A stretch of 64,000 bases of DNA, taken from positions 5,431,845 through 5,495,844 of the forward strand of contig OU744453.1 of NCBI GenBank assembly GCA_916610825.1, read 5' to 3'. Source of the stretch: Haliclystus octoradiatus. Taxonomy: Eukaryota > Cnidaria > Staurozoa > Stauromedusae > Haliclystidae. The translations under genes and the position numbers were made by a program. Within the stretch, counting starts at the first letter, position 1. Each line of letters starts with the position of its first letter. Shown in pieces: positions 12,095 through 23,495 of the stretch. The notes below the pieces were generated by a model, which saw only the letters and a program-made list of their open reading frames with translations, was not told the origin of the DNA and did not search any database.

Positions 12095-12190
12095 TGAAGA
12101 TTTTCTATAGCGGAGCGAAAAATACATTTTTTTGTACTTAACTTTATAATAATAACAGTAAACTAACCATTTATAAACCATTTTAAACTA
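12095..12190. repeat. Dispersed repeat shared with 16445-16545
   Basis: The run GAAGATTTTCTATAGCGGAG and the following bases up to ACTAACCATTTATAAAC recur in the same orientation near 16445-16545. In both places it abuts a LINE fragment, but the two LINE fragments point in opposite directions, so the repeat is probably an independent element or a shared insertion context. Confidence 0.6.
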
Positions 12191-12223
12191 AATACCAATT
12201 TTGTTGCTTCCAAATTACGTAAA

Positions 12224-12610
12224 ACAATCTTCACTTTAATTCGTCTGAAAAATTTCTTATCTTTGAAGCATAATCTAATAATTTACAATTCTTTATGCAA
12301 ACCTCAAATTGAGTATTGTATTGAGGTTTGGGGTCATGCAAATGTTTCACGGTTAGAGTCGTTGCAGAAAAAGTATGTGAGGATTATAATGAACGCAAAG
12401 TACCTATCCCATGATACCTACCTATACCTATCGCAAAGTACCTCTACCTATCGCAAAGTACCTCTACCTATCGCAAAGTACCTATACCTATCGCAAAGTA
12501 CCTATACCTATCGCAAAGTACCTATACCTATCCCAGCCGCTGATGAAACATTTAGGTATCTTGAAATTCAAAAAATTATACAATTGAAAGGTGGTTTCAT
12601 TTATGCATAG
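12224..12610 (+). pseudogene. LINE reverse transcriptase C-terminal fragment interrupted by a minisatellite
   Basis: The frame reads LIIYNSLCKPQIEYCIEVWG, then LQKKYVRIIMNAKYLSHDT. This is the region just C-terminal to the RT core of non-LTR retrotransposons (I-Y-N-S-L-x-x-P-x-x-E-Y-x-x-x-V-W-G, then the LQKK-x-x-R-I-I motif). A 20-bp tandem array at 12396-12537 then breaks the homology, after which FRYLEIQKIIQLKGGFIYA looks like resumed LINE sequence. No RT catalytic motif is present, so this is a dead fragment. Confidence 0.7.
12396..12537. repeat. 20-bp minisatellite inside a LINE fragment
   Basis: The unit CGCAAAGTACCTATACCTAT repeats about six times, with a CTCTACC variant in the first copies. 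The phrase GCAAAGTACCTATCCCATGA just before the array looks like the seed inside the LINE coding sequence. Because 20 is not a multiple of three the reading frame rotates through the array. Confidence 0.9.
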
Positions 12611-12920
12611 ATTGTTAATTGTCAATGATTTCAATATTTAACTTTTTTGAATCCAGATTCAGAAAGTTGAATGTTTTTGAAATTATTTTGTATCTAAAAA
12701 AATGCTACAATCATTACCAACTTATAGATTTCCAACACTTTGTAATGGTTTCACTTATCCCAATCCTGAAAATTTATATTCACTAGGCTTCGAGTTGCGT
12801 GCAAATGCATGGTTATATTGAGATAGGAATTCTCTTTTAATTTGTAACCCCCGGTTTATTGCCATATAAAGGCAATTACGGAGGCAGTCACGGCTCTGTG
12901 ATGACTGGTATATTTGATTC

Positions 12921-13112
12921 GGTTCGCTCGTATAACGCGAAAGCGCGCTTAATGCATTAGGTTCGCTGTTAGCTCGCTTGGACTATGCAAACTTAATACA
13001 TTGGCGAGCTCAACTGCGTTATGCGGAGCGCGCTAACAGCGAACTTAATTCGAATGAATGAAATAATCGAAACGTATTAGATTCTGTTCGCTCGTATAAT
13101 CCATGCCTAAGT
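12921..13112. repeat. GC-richer inverted/direct repeat cluster
   Basis: GATTCGGTTCGCTCGTATAA recurs as GATTCTGTTCGCTCGTATAA at the far side, and an inner pair TTCGCTGTTAGCTCGC / GCGCGCTAACAGCGAA is inverted. The composition is much richer in CpG than its neighbours, suggesting a recent or foreign small element. Boundaries are uncertain. Confidence 0.5.
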
Positions 13113-13517
13113 TAGGTACTATCTAGTTGATCCCAAAGCACGTGGAAGTTGTAGCCATACCCCTTGAAAAAATATCCAGGAAACATTACTAACCCAAGCG
13201 TCATAAAGTTGTAACGTACAACATTTTTGAGGGGGTGGCTGAATTAAATTTTTATCAGAAAATATTTTATAACATTGTAATTTAATTTCTATAACGCTGT
13301 TGATAACGTTCTATTCCAAATCTTTTTCCGATAATAATATCTGGTTATATAATTTCTAAATAAAGATCAGATGATAGCACATCTTATTTTTTTCTTGTTT
13401 ATTTACGTTTGTTTACGTTTGTTTACAAATTTGATAACGTTATCTATTCCAAATCATTTTCCAATAATAATTTCTGATCAATCATTATATAATTTCCAAC
13501 TAAAGATAAGATATTCT

Positions 13518-14232
13518 AAATTCTAAAATATCACGAAAGTTTTCTGCGATCTGATTGGTCGAAAGAGCGTGCATGAAATCTCAAGGTAAAACATGGCTCC
13601 AAAAACCGGGATAAACCGCTAGCTAAATTTTGATCTGTGATAAAATGCAGAAATTTTAACTTTCTGATGACAACCCAATAAATATCTCAATTATGGCAAC
13701 GATTTACAAAACGATTTAGTTCAAGATGCTTATATTTATTGAAAAGCGTCGTAAATTAGTTATTTGCCGTGCAGCATGCACCAGAATGAAAGACAATTGT
13801 AGGCTAAGCTGTTTAGGGGTAACCTTAAATTTAGATAACAATTAGTACATCAAAATTTCTAGAGAACTATGTACAATTTATATTACAGACGTTCTTGTAT
13901 GTATATTTCTTTATTCAACAATATGTGTATATCTTGTTTTTTGATTTCCTTTGCTTTGTTTATGAATTGAAATTGAATTTTAAATTGTGAATTCGTGATT
14001 TGAGAATTCGCCCTCGAATGAGTTTCTGACGTTTGTTTTATTTTAGAAAAGGGTTACTGCACGCTTGCAAATGTTTGTTTTCATATTTACTAAACTGGAA
14101 AAAGTTAGGAGACAATCGGAAATCTAAAAATCACTTGCTCGGAGCTCGTGATTTTTTAGTGCTTCACCCGTGTCTCACAACTTTTTCTCGTTTGGTAAAC
14201 ATGAATACAAACATGGCAAGTGTGTGGTAACC
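13518..14232. mobile_element. Dispersed element, inverted copy at 46399-47091
   Basis: About 700 bp is an imperfect reverse complement of 46399-47091. Shared blocks include TCTGATTGGTCGAAA with GTGCATGAAATC, and CAGAATGAAAGACAATTGT. The right end carries a subterminal inverted repeat pair (GGGTTACTGCACGCTTGC and GGCAAGTGTGTGGTAACCC, 14056-14232) also present in the other copy. No transposase coding was seen, so it is probably a nonautonomous DNA transposon. Confidence 0.65.
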
Positions 14233-14809
14233 CATTAATAACACATGTCACTTATTATTTTCATATAAATATGTGTTTTTGTTTGTTTACGTTTGAAGTT
14301 CTTTCTGAGAATACAGTACACAAATGATCTTTGCAGTCACAAAACAAAAGATCGTGTTGTTTTGTATTTGTGAGACAATAGAAATTCAATCAAGTGTGAA
14401 CTATTTAATTAGCGCTTCAGTCTGAGACATGATTGTTGTTGAAATACGTAACAGTTTTCAGTGGTATTTCTTAACTTAGATGTATTTATTTAAAAAAATA
14501 AAGCCGGCCAAGTACCCCTCTAGTTAATGACGAATCTATTGATATATGTTTCAAGTATATTGCATATAAAACGGCATTGTGAATCCCTGCCTCACATACA
14601 TACACACCCCTACACACATACAAATGGAAATAGCGTAAATTTAAAAGTAGATTGTCCAATACTTTCATTAACTATATTCGAAAGAACATTATAAATTCCT
14701 ACTATTCCGTTTGTACTTACAAATACTGCTACGTATGCTGTTAATTTCTATTTTGTTTTTGTATTTGTTAACTTCTTAATTACAATCCATTTTGAATTTT
14801 CTTTTACTG

Positions 14810-15013
14810 CAGTTCAAATTCACCATTTTCATTTTAACCTTTTACCCATGTGATTCATAAAGTCTATAGCGTCTCTCGATAGACAAGCAAATTTTGCTTA
14901 CGAGACTACGTCAACCGCTGTATATCATATTTCATTAATCAATATCTTTAGCCTGTAAGTATCTTTTTATCATGTGGTTGAAATAAAATTCTATTCTATT
15001 CTATATTCTATCA
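14810..15013 (+). mobile_element. 3' tail of a LINE ending in a TTCTA microsatellite
   Basis: The sequence GACAAGCAAATTTTGCTTAC, then TTTTTATCATGTGGTTGAAA, ends in a run of TTCTA pentamers (about 14988-15008). A UTR-like segment ending in a simple repeat is how many non-LTR retrotransposon copies terminate. No coding part of this copy is visible upstream. Confidence 0.5.
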
Positions 15014-15251
15014 TCATCATGTATCCTTATTTAGGATAAAAATCCAACAACAAATATGAGTGCTCGTTTAGAAGGCACAGAGAGCACACTAATCCTACAC
15101 GGTGCAACTATATAGAGGATAAATCAGTAATTAGTTAGTTAATAAGTACAGGATAGATTATGTATAGTTGAAAAATTTATTACGCGACATTTTAATTATT
15201 TTGATTGATTAGATTAATATTGCTTTGTTTAAAAGATATTTGAATATATTT

Positions 15252-16480
15252 ACAAGTTTTTGATTCAATCATACTTCAGTTGGGAGTGAGTTCCATAGTC
15301 GACTTGTTCTATTGAAACAGAAGTAATTCTAGCATCTGTCCTTGCTGTTTCAGTCTTAAGTTGAATGTAGTGACTACGAGTCCCGGGGGGGGGGGGGTAA
15401 CTTCCATACTTTTGGTATACGGGGACGCTCAAATATTAAAGATTACCTTTTTCAAAATCCATAAAAAATATTTAGAGTATGCTTAGTTATGAAAATTTTT
15501 TGAGGTATCAGTTTGACACTTTTGCTATTTTTTCGTTTTGCAAAACAAATTCTGCTTATGAATTTTTTACTTTTCATTTGTTTCCGTTGAATTTCATTCA
15601 TAAAAATATATTTGGGGTATCTTTTTCACCATGTGGAAAATTTTTATGGTCATTCTGCCAGAGTTCCATTTGAACGACCCCATCGAAGTGCGAAGTTATT
15701 CCCCCGGGCTACGAGTAGTTGTTTTTGGTTACTGATAGATTCTTGGGAATATTTATCAAAGATCAAGAAATTTTCGTCTGCTTTCTAGAAATTGTAAATT
15801 TAAATCGTGGGGACGATCTTCATAACTTAATTTCTCTAAATCGTTCGGGAAACAACGAGCAATGCCCTTTCTTGGGTCCTTCTGTAAATGAGGTAAATAA
15901 ATTTATGTACCATACTGAAGAATGGGGCGAACGTAAACTAAATAGGCACGAATAAGATGTGCTGGATCGTTCCAGGTCAACGATCTTAATTTATCATTTG
16001 AGATACAGAAGGCTGTTCTTGCAACAATACAGCAATGTTTTGAGAGTTTTAGATCGGTACTAATGTAAACACCAAGATCACGAACATTGTCTTTGATGCA
16101 AAGTAAGGGACGATCGTTTAACAAATATGGCATGGCTTGATTATTAGAGCCAATATATAAAGTAGAACATTTTGCTACTGCCATCTTTATAGTTGTCATT
16201 TATCGATCCATTCTGTTAGTCGATATAAAATCTGATTGAAACGATTGATAGTGTTCTTAATATGAAAAGGATAACGAATAACAAGAGTCGATCTTGAGGT
16301 CATCATCAAATAATTGCATCCGTTTGATTCTTGAGATTTGGAAACAATGGGCCTAAAACTGATCCTAGAAACGCCACTAATACAAGGATCCTTAGGATTA
16401 TAAACCTCTCTAATGTGAGCCTCTGTCGATAAAAATTTTTGCCGCAAAGATTTTCTAAAGCGGAGCGAAACATACATTTT
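15252..16480 (-). pseudogene. LINE polyprotein remnant, RT motif to C-terminus, split by a MITE
   Basis: Minus-strand frames in order: near 16320-16295 LFDDDLKIDSC (RT motif C type F-x-DD-x-K) in a shifted frame; then KMAVAKCSTLYIGSNNQAMP, DLGVYISTDLKLSKH and YLVYVRPILQYGT (the KC, DLGV and VRPILEY blocks of non-LTR retrotransposons); then, beyond the inserted 15382-15708 element, ARTDARITSVSIEQVDYGTH, a degraded form of the R-T-D-x-R, W-N-S-L-P ending. Frameshifts and stops separate these blocks, so it is inactive. It belongs to a different family from the 12224 fragment. Confidence 0.75.
15382..15708. mobile_element. MITE with CCCGGGGG ends and 8-bp target duplication
   Basis: The element starts CCCGGGGGGG...GTAACTTCC and ends GAAGTTATTCCCCCGGG, inverted to each other. 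CTACGAGT is exactly duplicated on both sides (15374-15381, 15709-15716). The insertion splits the older LINE remnant at 15252-16480, so it is younger than that LINE. Superfamily not certain; the 8-bp duplication allows hAT or P. The 64-codon frame inside is not supported as a gene. Confidence 0.85.
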
Positions 16481-16545
16481 TTGTACTAATGTTATAATAA
16501 TAACAGTAAACTAACCATTTATAAACTACATTAAACTAACTATAT
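16445..16545. repeat. Second copy of the 12095-12190 repeat
   Basis: Shares TTTTCTAAAGCGGAGCGAAA and the following AATAATAACAGTAAACTAAC with the first copy, same orientation. It directly abuts the upstream edge of the minus-strand LINE remnant. Confidence 0.6.
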
Positions 16546-16742
16546 GAAATTATAATTTCTAATAACATACGACCAATATATAGGTATCAATTTCACATGA
16601 GAAGTCTTGAATTGGATACATTTCTATTTTGTTTCGATTGACACATTTGATATCTGTTTTGTTCTACTTATTCGTTGTATCACTCCTTCCGATTTGATGA
16701 TAATGTTGTTTACGTGCTATAGTTACTGTAGTGTTCACCTAC

Positions 16743-17090
16743 CCGCATTATTGTCACATCTCTGCCTGACGTATCCAATGAAATTTCCGCTTTGGAAGTA
16801 GCATAGAGCATACATTTATATTTTCCATCCTCCATGTTGTCTGATACGCTACTGACCCTACATTGTTTACGTAAAACACATCTGTGAATACAGTTGATCT
16901 TCGAGTCAACTAAAAGACTTGTAATCAACTCTAAATTCAGAATTTTGTGAGTAATTCTTTGTGGAAATACCTTTTTGGTAGAGTGTGAGATTACAATCAA
17001 AGTAACAAGGCCAAACAGTAGAAGAGTAATTTTGATCAAATTATGTGAATTTACAGTGAAGGTAAACATAATTGAGTGCCTAATTCTCAT
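16743..17090 (-). CDS. First coding exon of a secreted protein, PAN/apple-like cysteine pattern
   Basis: The minus-strand frame starts MRIRHSIMFTFTVNSHNLIK, followed by the strongly hydrophobic ITLLLFGLVTLIVIS, giving a signal peptide or anchor near residues 20-35. The mature part reads INCIHRCVLRKQCRVSSVSD, then GKYKCMLYA, a C-x3-C-x5-C-x-(S/F) and later C-x-L spacing typical of PAN/apple modules, which bind proteins or sugars. Translation can run to a stop at 16710, but a strong donor (CGG, then GTAGGTG) at 16743 in phase 0 suggests more exons. The downstream region is occupied by a LINE remnant, so the rest of the gene is not visible. PAN assignment is by eye. Confidence 0.5.
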
Positions 17091-18299
17091 GCATAGGTAC
17101 TGTGTTAAATGGTATTTATTCTCAACACATCGAGCGAGTTTCCAGCATAATATGATATGGTATACTGTTTCTTGGTTTATATTCTACTGAAAAGTGATCT
17201 AGTAATTAGTATCCAGGTCTTTTCGTATCAGGATATGTGCGGAATTTTCAAAAGATTTCTTCTGAATAATCGCGGAATTTAAGACGATGCACAAGTGATT
17301 AGATCAATTTAGAATCGCTTATGAGACAATGTTTTGTTTTGCAATCCGCTCTTTCTGATATATCTTCTCTTTCTAATGATCTACTTACACCTGTGTTAGG
17401 CTATTATGTGCAGTGGAATATAAAATCCCTTGCATTATTTATCACTATTTAAACTTGAACTTTTACTTTCGAGAATTCAATCAATTAAATATGTTATTAG
17501 CATCCTGTATTTAATAAAGATTTACGGTATATTGAACAGTTATTTATCAAAGGCGAGGTGAGTACCTGCTGATATAATGACTGAGGTCCACTGAAGTCCG
17601 CCGATATTCAACGAGCTTTAGATCAATAACTGCTTTATTCAATGATTAAACGATCAATGGTAAATATTGGAACATTTATAGGTATAACTCGAGAAATTTT
17701 CGAACGCTGTTCTAGTGATTTGATTGGCTAACTCTCGTGTTGGGATCACGCAAGTTGAAACAATTCGAGCAAACATCATGTTAAAGAAAAAACACTCAAA
17801 AATTATAACTGATTGTTTCATTATTATTTCAAAATTTCTAAAGAAAATCTTAAGAAAACAAATGTCGGAGAAAAATATTATTATTTACTTGCTGATTTAT
17901 GGTTCCAAATAAAAGAACTTGAAAACCATGATAAAATGTAGACTTTCATCAATAAAAACATTTCAAGATAAAAAATCATGTTATAGAATATAGTTGTGCA
18001 ATCAACTCATCTTACTTACATTTTATCATTATCTGTAGTTTCAAGCTTCATTATTTGGGAATAATAAATTAGCAAGTTAATCATAAAACCTCATTTTCTG
18101 TTAATATTTTCTGTCGCTTGTTTATACTATTTGCTTTCGAATTTTGAAAAAAATCACAACAAGTCATTGAAAAATGTTGGTTGTTATGCTTTCGCCAACT
18201 CCACCTCGCTGTGCTTGGGTACTATGGGTAATGATCGATACAGTATTGATTTTCACTGGATCAGAAGAACTGTGCCGACAAAATCAATATCTCGAGGTA
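17091..18299. other. AT-rich intergenic DNA
   Basis: Presumed 5' flank of the PAN-like gene plus unassigned sequence. No supported exon, although a frame at 18131-18361 overlaps the dispersed repeat that follows. Confidence 0.3.
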
Positions 18300-18605
18300 T
18301 AAATAAAAGTAATGTAGACGGTGTCGCCCTACCGAAGGCACCCGTACCACTCCTCTATTAATAGATGAGTGGCTTTTTACGCTGAAGGCAATGACTTTAA
18401 ACGCTCTTTGTTGATCTCAACCGCGACACTGCAGATCAATTTCAACAGAATTCATGGCAGATAGGTCTTGATTGTCAATGCGCAACAATGTGCCGCAGCT
18501 ACTCACAATGCAATTCCCTCTGGACCATTCCATCCGCCATCCTCAGATGGTACTCATTTGATGTTTCAGATAAAGTCAAGGCTGAGTTGACCTTAGAGGG
18601 CTTTG
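18300..18605. repeat. Dispersed repeat, inverted copy of 5640-5975
   Basis: See the partner copy. Here GTAGACGGTGTCGCCCTACC, CCGCGACACTGCAGATCAAT and CCATCCTCAGATGGTACTCA match the reverse complement of 5640-5975 with scattered differences and small indels. This copy carries extra bases between the blocks. Confidence 0.6.
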
Positions 18606-20603
18606 AACCACAGTCGATCAGATATGATCGATCTGAAGTTCGGTTGCTCTGCCATGTGAGCTAATCTCGAGGTATGACGCGTTTTAGCTCGAAGTATCGA
18701 GCTTTCTATCGAAAACTTGGACTTATCTCGGGACGTTTTAGATAAGATGATAATGCGGTTCGAAATCTCAAATAACATTTTAAGTTTTGCTTATTTCTCA
18801 GCAGGGGTACTTCGCGGTTGCCGTGCAGTAGCTCTTGATTCTGAAAACATCGAATGATCCATAGCAATTCGATTGGCTTCAGTCGATAAACTGAATGTTT
18901 CGTGTCGTACATTTCCATAAAAATCAGCGAAATAAATGCATTAATCAGTAATCATAGCATTCTTTCCACTGATTGAGCACTAAGATATCCTTCAATCTTT
19001 CACGTTCTGCTGTTGTTGATAAACATCTAGTAAATCAAAAATCGCAGTAGATTGAAAAATGTTGAAATTTTAGATTCAAATAGTCATATCATTACTCTCA
19101 AGTAATGTAAATACAGTGTATATCCATTGATTATTATTAATATATAGCAATAAATATAAATCAATCACATGGCTGTGAAACTTCTACATATCTGAATTGA
19201 ACAATTGTGTTATCTATTGTGTTAACAATTATTTACCGATTAAGTGTGCAAGAAATAGATAAAGGCATGCAGTGAGAGTTCAACAATCAAAAGATTTATT
19301 GATTAAAAATGGACAACAACCCAAACTTCAATTTTGGAAAAGATTTAAATGATATTAATAATCACTTGAAAAAACGCGAGTCGTGATTGGCTGATTTGTA
19401 ACACGTGTCTTGCAGTTATGTCAAGGCAACCCACGACATTCCATGTCAACCACGAAAAGTATATTGGCTTTCGTGTATGGTCTGGTAGAACTGTGCAGGC
19501 ATAGGTATATAACCGCCCATATATAGACCTATAACTGCACGGTTTCAACCAAACAGCTAGAACACATGTTTCAAAAATGGTGACGAGCTGCGACAGATTG
19601 AATATTTTTTATAAAATCAGATCAAATGTATGCTCTGTAATTCAAAAATCAAATTGAGAAATTCAAAAAAGTAACAGCTTTGGGATTTTCTATATTCAGA
19701 TGTAACTTTTATTATATTTTTAATATTGCAAACATGTTTAAAAAACAATTATGTTGATTTCTTCGCGTTATATTTTGAAATGATATTAGTAGGAATTTCC
19801 TTCAAATTTTATTTATTGAAAAATAAGAAGTCTAGACCCACTCGATTGTTCTCTAACAACAAACTTGAAATCCATATCGTAAACACGGCGGCCTCATTGA
19901 CGATATTTAGAGGTTAGAGACTGACGCGATTGTTTTGCAAGTTAATACCAGCTTACTTCAAATTGATTTAAATGTAATAAATTTGTATTAAAATAAAGAT
20001 ACATATTATATGTACAATCAAGATAGTTATAACTTATAACCATTTCCAATTCCATCAATTTTAACAGTAATTCAGAATTCAATAAGATTAGGAAGAAGCT
20101 CCGAACTCACAAGTGTGATTGTCAATGAAAGCGGTAATGAAAACATTTCTTCAAAGCTTCTAAACGCAATGACGAAGAATAATGCATATTTCCAAAAACA
20201 AAATGATTACACCTTGAAAATGCAGCTACCTAGGTCTCATGTAGGCTTTGCTTCGAGTCAATATAATGTGCTTCTTCTGCATGGCTGTTAAATTATCAAG
20301 TCAAGTTATTCATTTTCTTTGAACGCAATAAACAACATCATTGCTGTCGTCCACATATAATATTGAATCGCGTATTCGAGCCAATAATTGGTTCAAATTT
20401 TGTCCATTGAATGGAGTTTGAGTATTAAATAAAAGTTAACAATAATGATAATAAAGTAGTAACAATGGAATCTCATTTCCCAAGTAGACTACAACTTAAT
20501 TAAATGCAAATTCAAAGGCAACAAATTTTTTGTCGATAAAATTTATAACTTTGTTGACTAGAACGATTTGATGTCTATGTTTTTGTATTTAGAAAAGCGT
20601 CCA
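18606..20603. other. No supported gene
   Basis: Only short frames with no recognisable domain, splice context or repeat structure. Confidence 0.3.
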
Positions 20604-20670
20604 TTAATAGTTGTCCCATGATCCAATGCAAATTCCATCGCATTCAGGATGTTGTCCGACACTCTGGCAA
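20604..20670 (-). CDS. Candidate small Cys-rich terminal exon
   Basis: After an acceptor (GAGTTTATTCTAG) the minus strand reads CQSVGQHPECDGICIGSWDN, one more residue, then a stop. Three cysteines in 21 residues with Gly and Asp between them look like the end of a small disulfide-rich extracellular domain. The intron before it would be phase 2. No upstream exon was confirmed: the 20700-20966 frame is hydrophobic and cysteine-containing, but I found no in-phase donor. Confidence 0.35.
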
Positions 20671-21591
20671 CTAGAATAAACTCGCATGCGGCTAATTTAT
20701 TAATCACGATCACTCGTGTCTCCCAACATCACTTCATGCAAGAATTCTATGTCAATGAAGCATGGTAACCCGAAGCATGAGCCTTTGAATAATAACATGA
20801 ATATTCTTGTATTTAATGCACAAAGAATGCAATGATCTGTTCGTATATCATTTCTACTATATATTTTACAGTTTATTGCATTTTTAAAGCGATTGTACTG
20901 CAGTGCCATATTCACTGCATTGACTAAAACGAGGGAGTGTCGCATTGTTCGAGTATAAATTGCCATATCGTATGCATGTCATGAAAAGTTGAGAGCTTTC
21001 AAAAGACACACAAACCCTAAAACGCCATTCTCTTTTCATAATATCCAAAGTATCTCTTTCACGATCAGCTCTAACACTAATGGTGAATGTGTAATAAGCA
21101 CACGATTCAATTGAGAGTCATTGAATGCTATTATTTTTTAGAATTGAAGAACACCAATCTTCTGTATACGGCGAGTATTTTTCAGCTTCTAAGTGTCTAC
21201 CAAGATCCCAAGTGTTTGTGTCAGAGAACATATACACAAGGCTGCCATGCTGTTACCTTTTGTAGAGTAAAAATGTTCAAATGATTAGATCAGTTTTCTC
21301 TTATTATTCTTCACGTCTTCTTAATATTTTGCCTTTCTTCGAACCGCAGTTATACTTTCGAACAACCTTCGATTATTTTGAACGCTATTATTCTAACCCA
21401 GACCATTGCAGCAGAGATTTTATGAGAACCGCGCATGTGTAATATAATTCAATTATTCCAGCGTGCTTTGCCTAGGCAAGTCATTTAATTTGAATTTCTG
21501 CATATTTTATAATATTAACTTCTTCTTGATATGTTTTCAACTTTATATAGACATTTATATTTTATAAATTATTACTCTTAGTTATTGAGTA
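20671..21591. other. Flanking DNA with a short dispersed repeat
   Basis: The block TTCTAACCCAGACCATTGCA followed by GCAGAGATTTTATGAGAACC (21390-21432) is related to the repeat cluster at 27481-27800. Otherwise nothing supported. Confidence 0.4.
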
Positions 21592-23045
21592 TTGGATTCT
21601 GTCATTTTTGGAATTATTTCGCTGAAAAAGTTGAAGTTGTTTATAATTTGGATTTTATCGAAAATCGCTATGTCTATGCCGGTCTCCGCTGTTCTTAATG
21701 GCATGCTTAAAGATACTACTGCCACTGTTGTTGAGACTGGAAACACAGTAGAAAAATCAAAATTTCATTTGATAAGGGACAATTGTCCTTTTGACAATGA
21801 TAATGAAGGCAATAACGTTTCTGGTCCCTCTCACAACCACAGCTCATTCACAACAGAGGAAGGGATGTTTCTCAAACAGCAAATGGCAACGATGATGAAG
21901 ATAATGAAAAAATGTTATTCCTGTTGTTGGAGCACTTCAGTGAAATATGATGAGAATGAAGTATCTCATGTTAAAAACAACAATGATGATGCGACTGATC
22001 ATGATGAATCCGATCAAGACGACGAGCCTGAACGTAAGCGTACTAAAGTCCAAAAATTTTACAGCATGTGCTGGTTAATTTATTGCCGGTTGTGGATTCT
22101 TTGCGTGACAATGCCGATAGCAACCATTCCCTTGTTCATTAAGAACATTACTGGAGAAAAGAAGTTCCAAAAGAAGATTCCTTTTAATATTTCATTACCA
22201 GTACAAGTTGAGTCTGTAATGACTTTGCTGAATAATTTATTGCCGGTTGTGGATTCTTTGCGTAAGAATGCCGATAGCTACCGTGCCCGTGTTCATTACT
22301 GGAAGACAGAAGGTCCAAAAAGAAAATTCAGGTATTATTTCATTATCAGTACAAGTTAAGTCTGTAATGACTTTGCTGAATAATTTATTGCCAGTTGTGG
22401 ATTCTTTGCTTGAGAATGCCCATAGCAACCATGCCCGTGTTCAACATCATTCTCATTCTGATGATAAAAACATTACTGGAGGACAGAAGGTCCAAAAAGA
22501 GGAAAGAGAAGAAGAGTCAAACAATGCTGATGATTCCTTCACAAAAATTTCATGTAATATTTCATTACCAGTACAAGTTAAGTATGTAATGACTTTGCTT
22601 AATAATTTATTGCCGGTTACCGATAGCAACCGTGCTCGTGTTTCAACATCATTCTGATGATGAGAACATAACTGGAGGACAGAAGGTACGAAATAGAAGA
22701 AAGAGAAGAAGGGCTAACTAATGCTGAATGATTTCTTGTACACAGAAATTTCAGGTAATATTTCATTACCAGAACAACGTGAGTCTGTAATGACTGTGCT
22801 GAATAATGTTTTGCCAGTTGTAGCGATTCTTTGAGTGAGAATCCGGGCAGAATGCGTACACGTGTTCAGCGTGTAAATGCGTGTTGTATAATATAGTCAA
22901 AAATCAAGAAACACAAACGTTTAACTTGCAGGATGTGAAATCCACACTTGTTGCTGGGATTATTCCCATAACAATTGTTACCTATGCTATATTGCTATTA
23001 CCTATAATATTCTATGCCAATGGAGATTTTGAGTGCGTTATCTGA
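21592..23045 (+). CDS. Locus with internal leucine-rich tandem repeats and a terminal transmembrane exon, possibly decaying
   Basis: An open frame at 21592-22359 contains MPVSAVLNGMLKDTTATVVE, a His/Asp-rich stretch and a basic cluster (PERKRTKVQK). From about 22070 a module repeats: LPVQVESVMTLLNNLLPVVD, then SLRENADSNRARV, then HSDDKNITGGQKVQKEE in fuller copies. The word GACTTTGCT recurs at about 22221, 22369 and 22591 (spacings 148 and 222), and a variant lies near 22792 (spacing 201). The first spacing is not a multiple of three, so copies 1 and 2 are in different frames, and a single extra base stops the frame at 22657. After an acceptor (TTTAACTTGCAG) a final exon at 22932-23045 encodes DVKSTLVAGIIPITIVTYAI followed by LLLPIIFYANGDFECVI and a stop, a clear membrane span. 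No family recognised. It may be a multi-exon membrane protein whose repeats evolve fast, or a pseudogene. Confidence 0.45.
22070..22870 (+). repeat. Irregular tandem repeat, about 148-222 bp spacing
   Basis: Copies share TGAATAATTTATTGCCGGTT, GTGGATTCTTTG and AATGCCGATAGCAACCGTGC. Unit length varies because some copies carry an extra segment encoding GGQKVQKEEREEESNNADDS. The spacings 148 and 222 are both multiples of 74, hinting at a 74-bp ancestral step, though the internal sequence does not show it clearly. Confidence 0.7.
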
Positions 23046-23495
23046 TGCCATGATTCTGCTGACATCATCAAATCATAACCTCAATCTGGCACAAGGGAAA
23101 TGTACCAGAATGATTTGTATCTACAATTTAAGCCATTGTGTGATATAACCCACGTAGTCCAACTCTAGCTGAAGATGGATCTTCAGACAGAGACAAATTG
23201 TTTTAGAAACATTCAACGCCAAACAATAGCTGTCGATGTCTTACTCACGTCAAATAACTCGAAACGAGTGTATTTTGGCCAACAGGGGTACAGGAACCTA
23301 GCCAAATAATATCACAAGCAATTTACGAGGTACGCAATTTACTTCCTCATATTACAAGGGATCAGATTATTGAAAGTCTAAATTACATCTGACTATACGA
23401 TATTGAGCTAGTGTCAGGGCACATAATTGATTTCTTACCTGCTTGACTATGTCTGTCTGGATTATAATAGACAAGTAGACCTACAACTGAACGCT

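Noticed and set aside
15479-15673. Open frame of 64 codons
   Set aside because: It lies wholly inside the MITE with CCCGGGGG ends.
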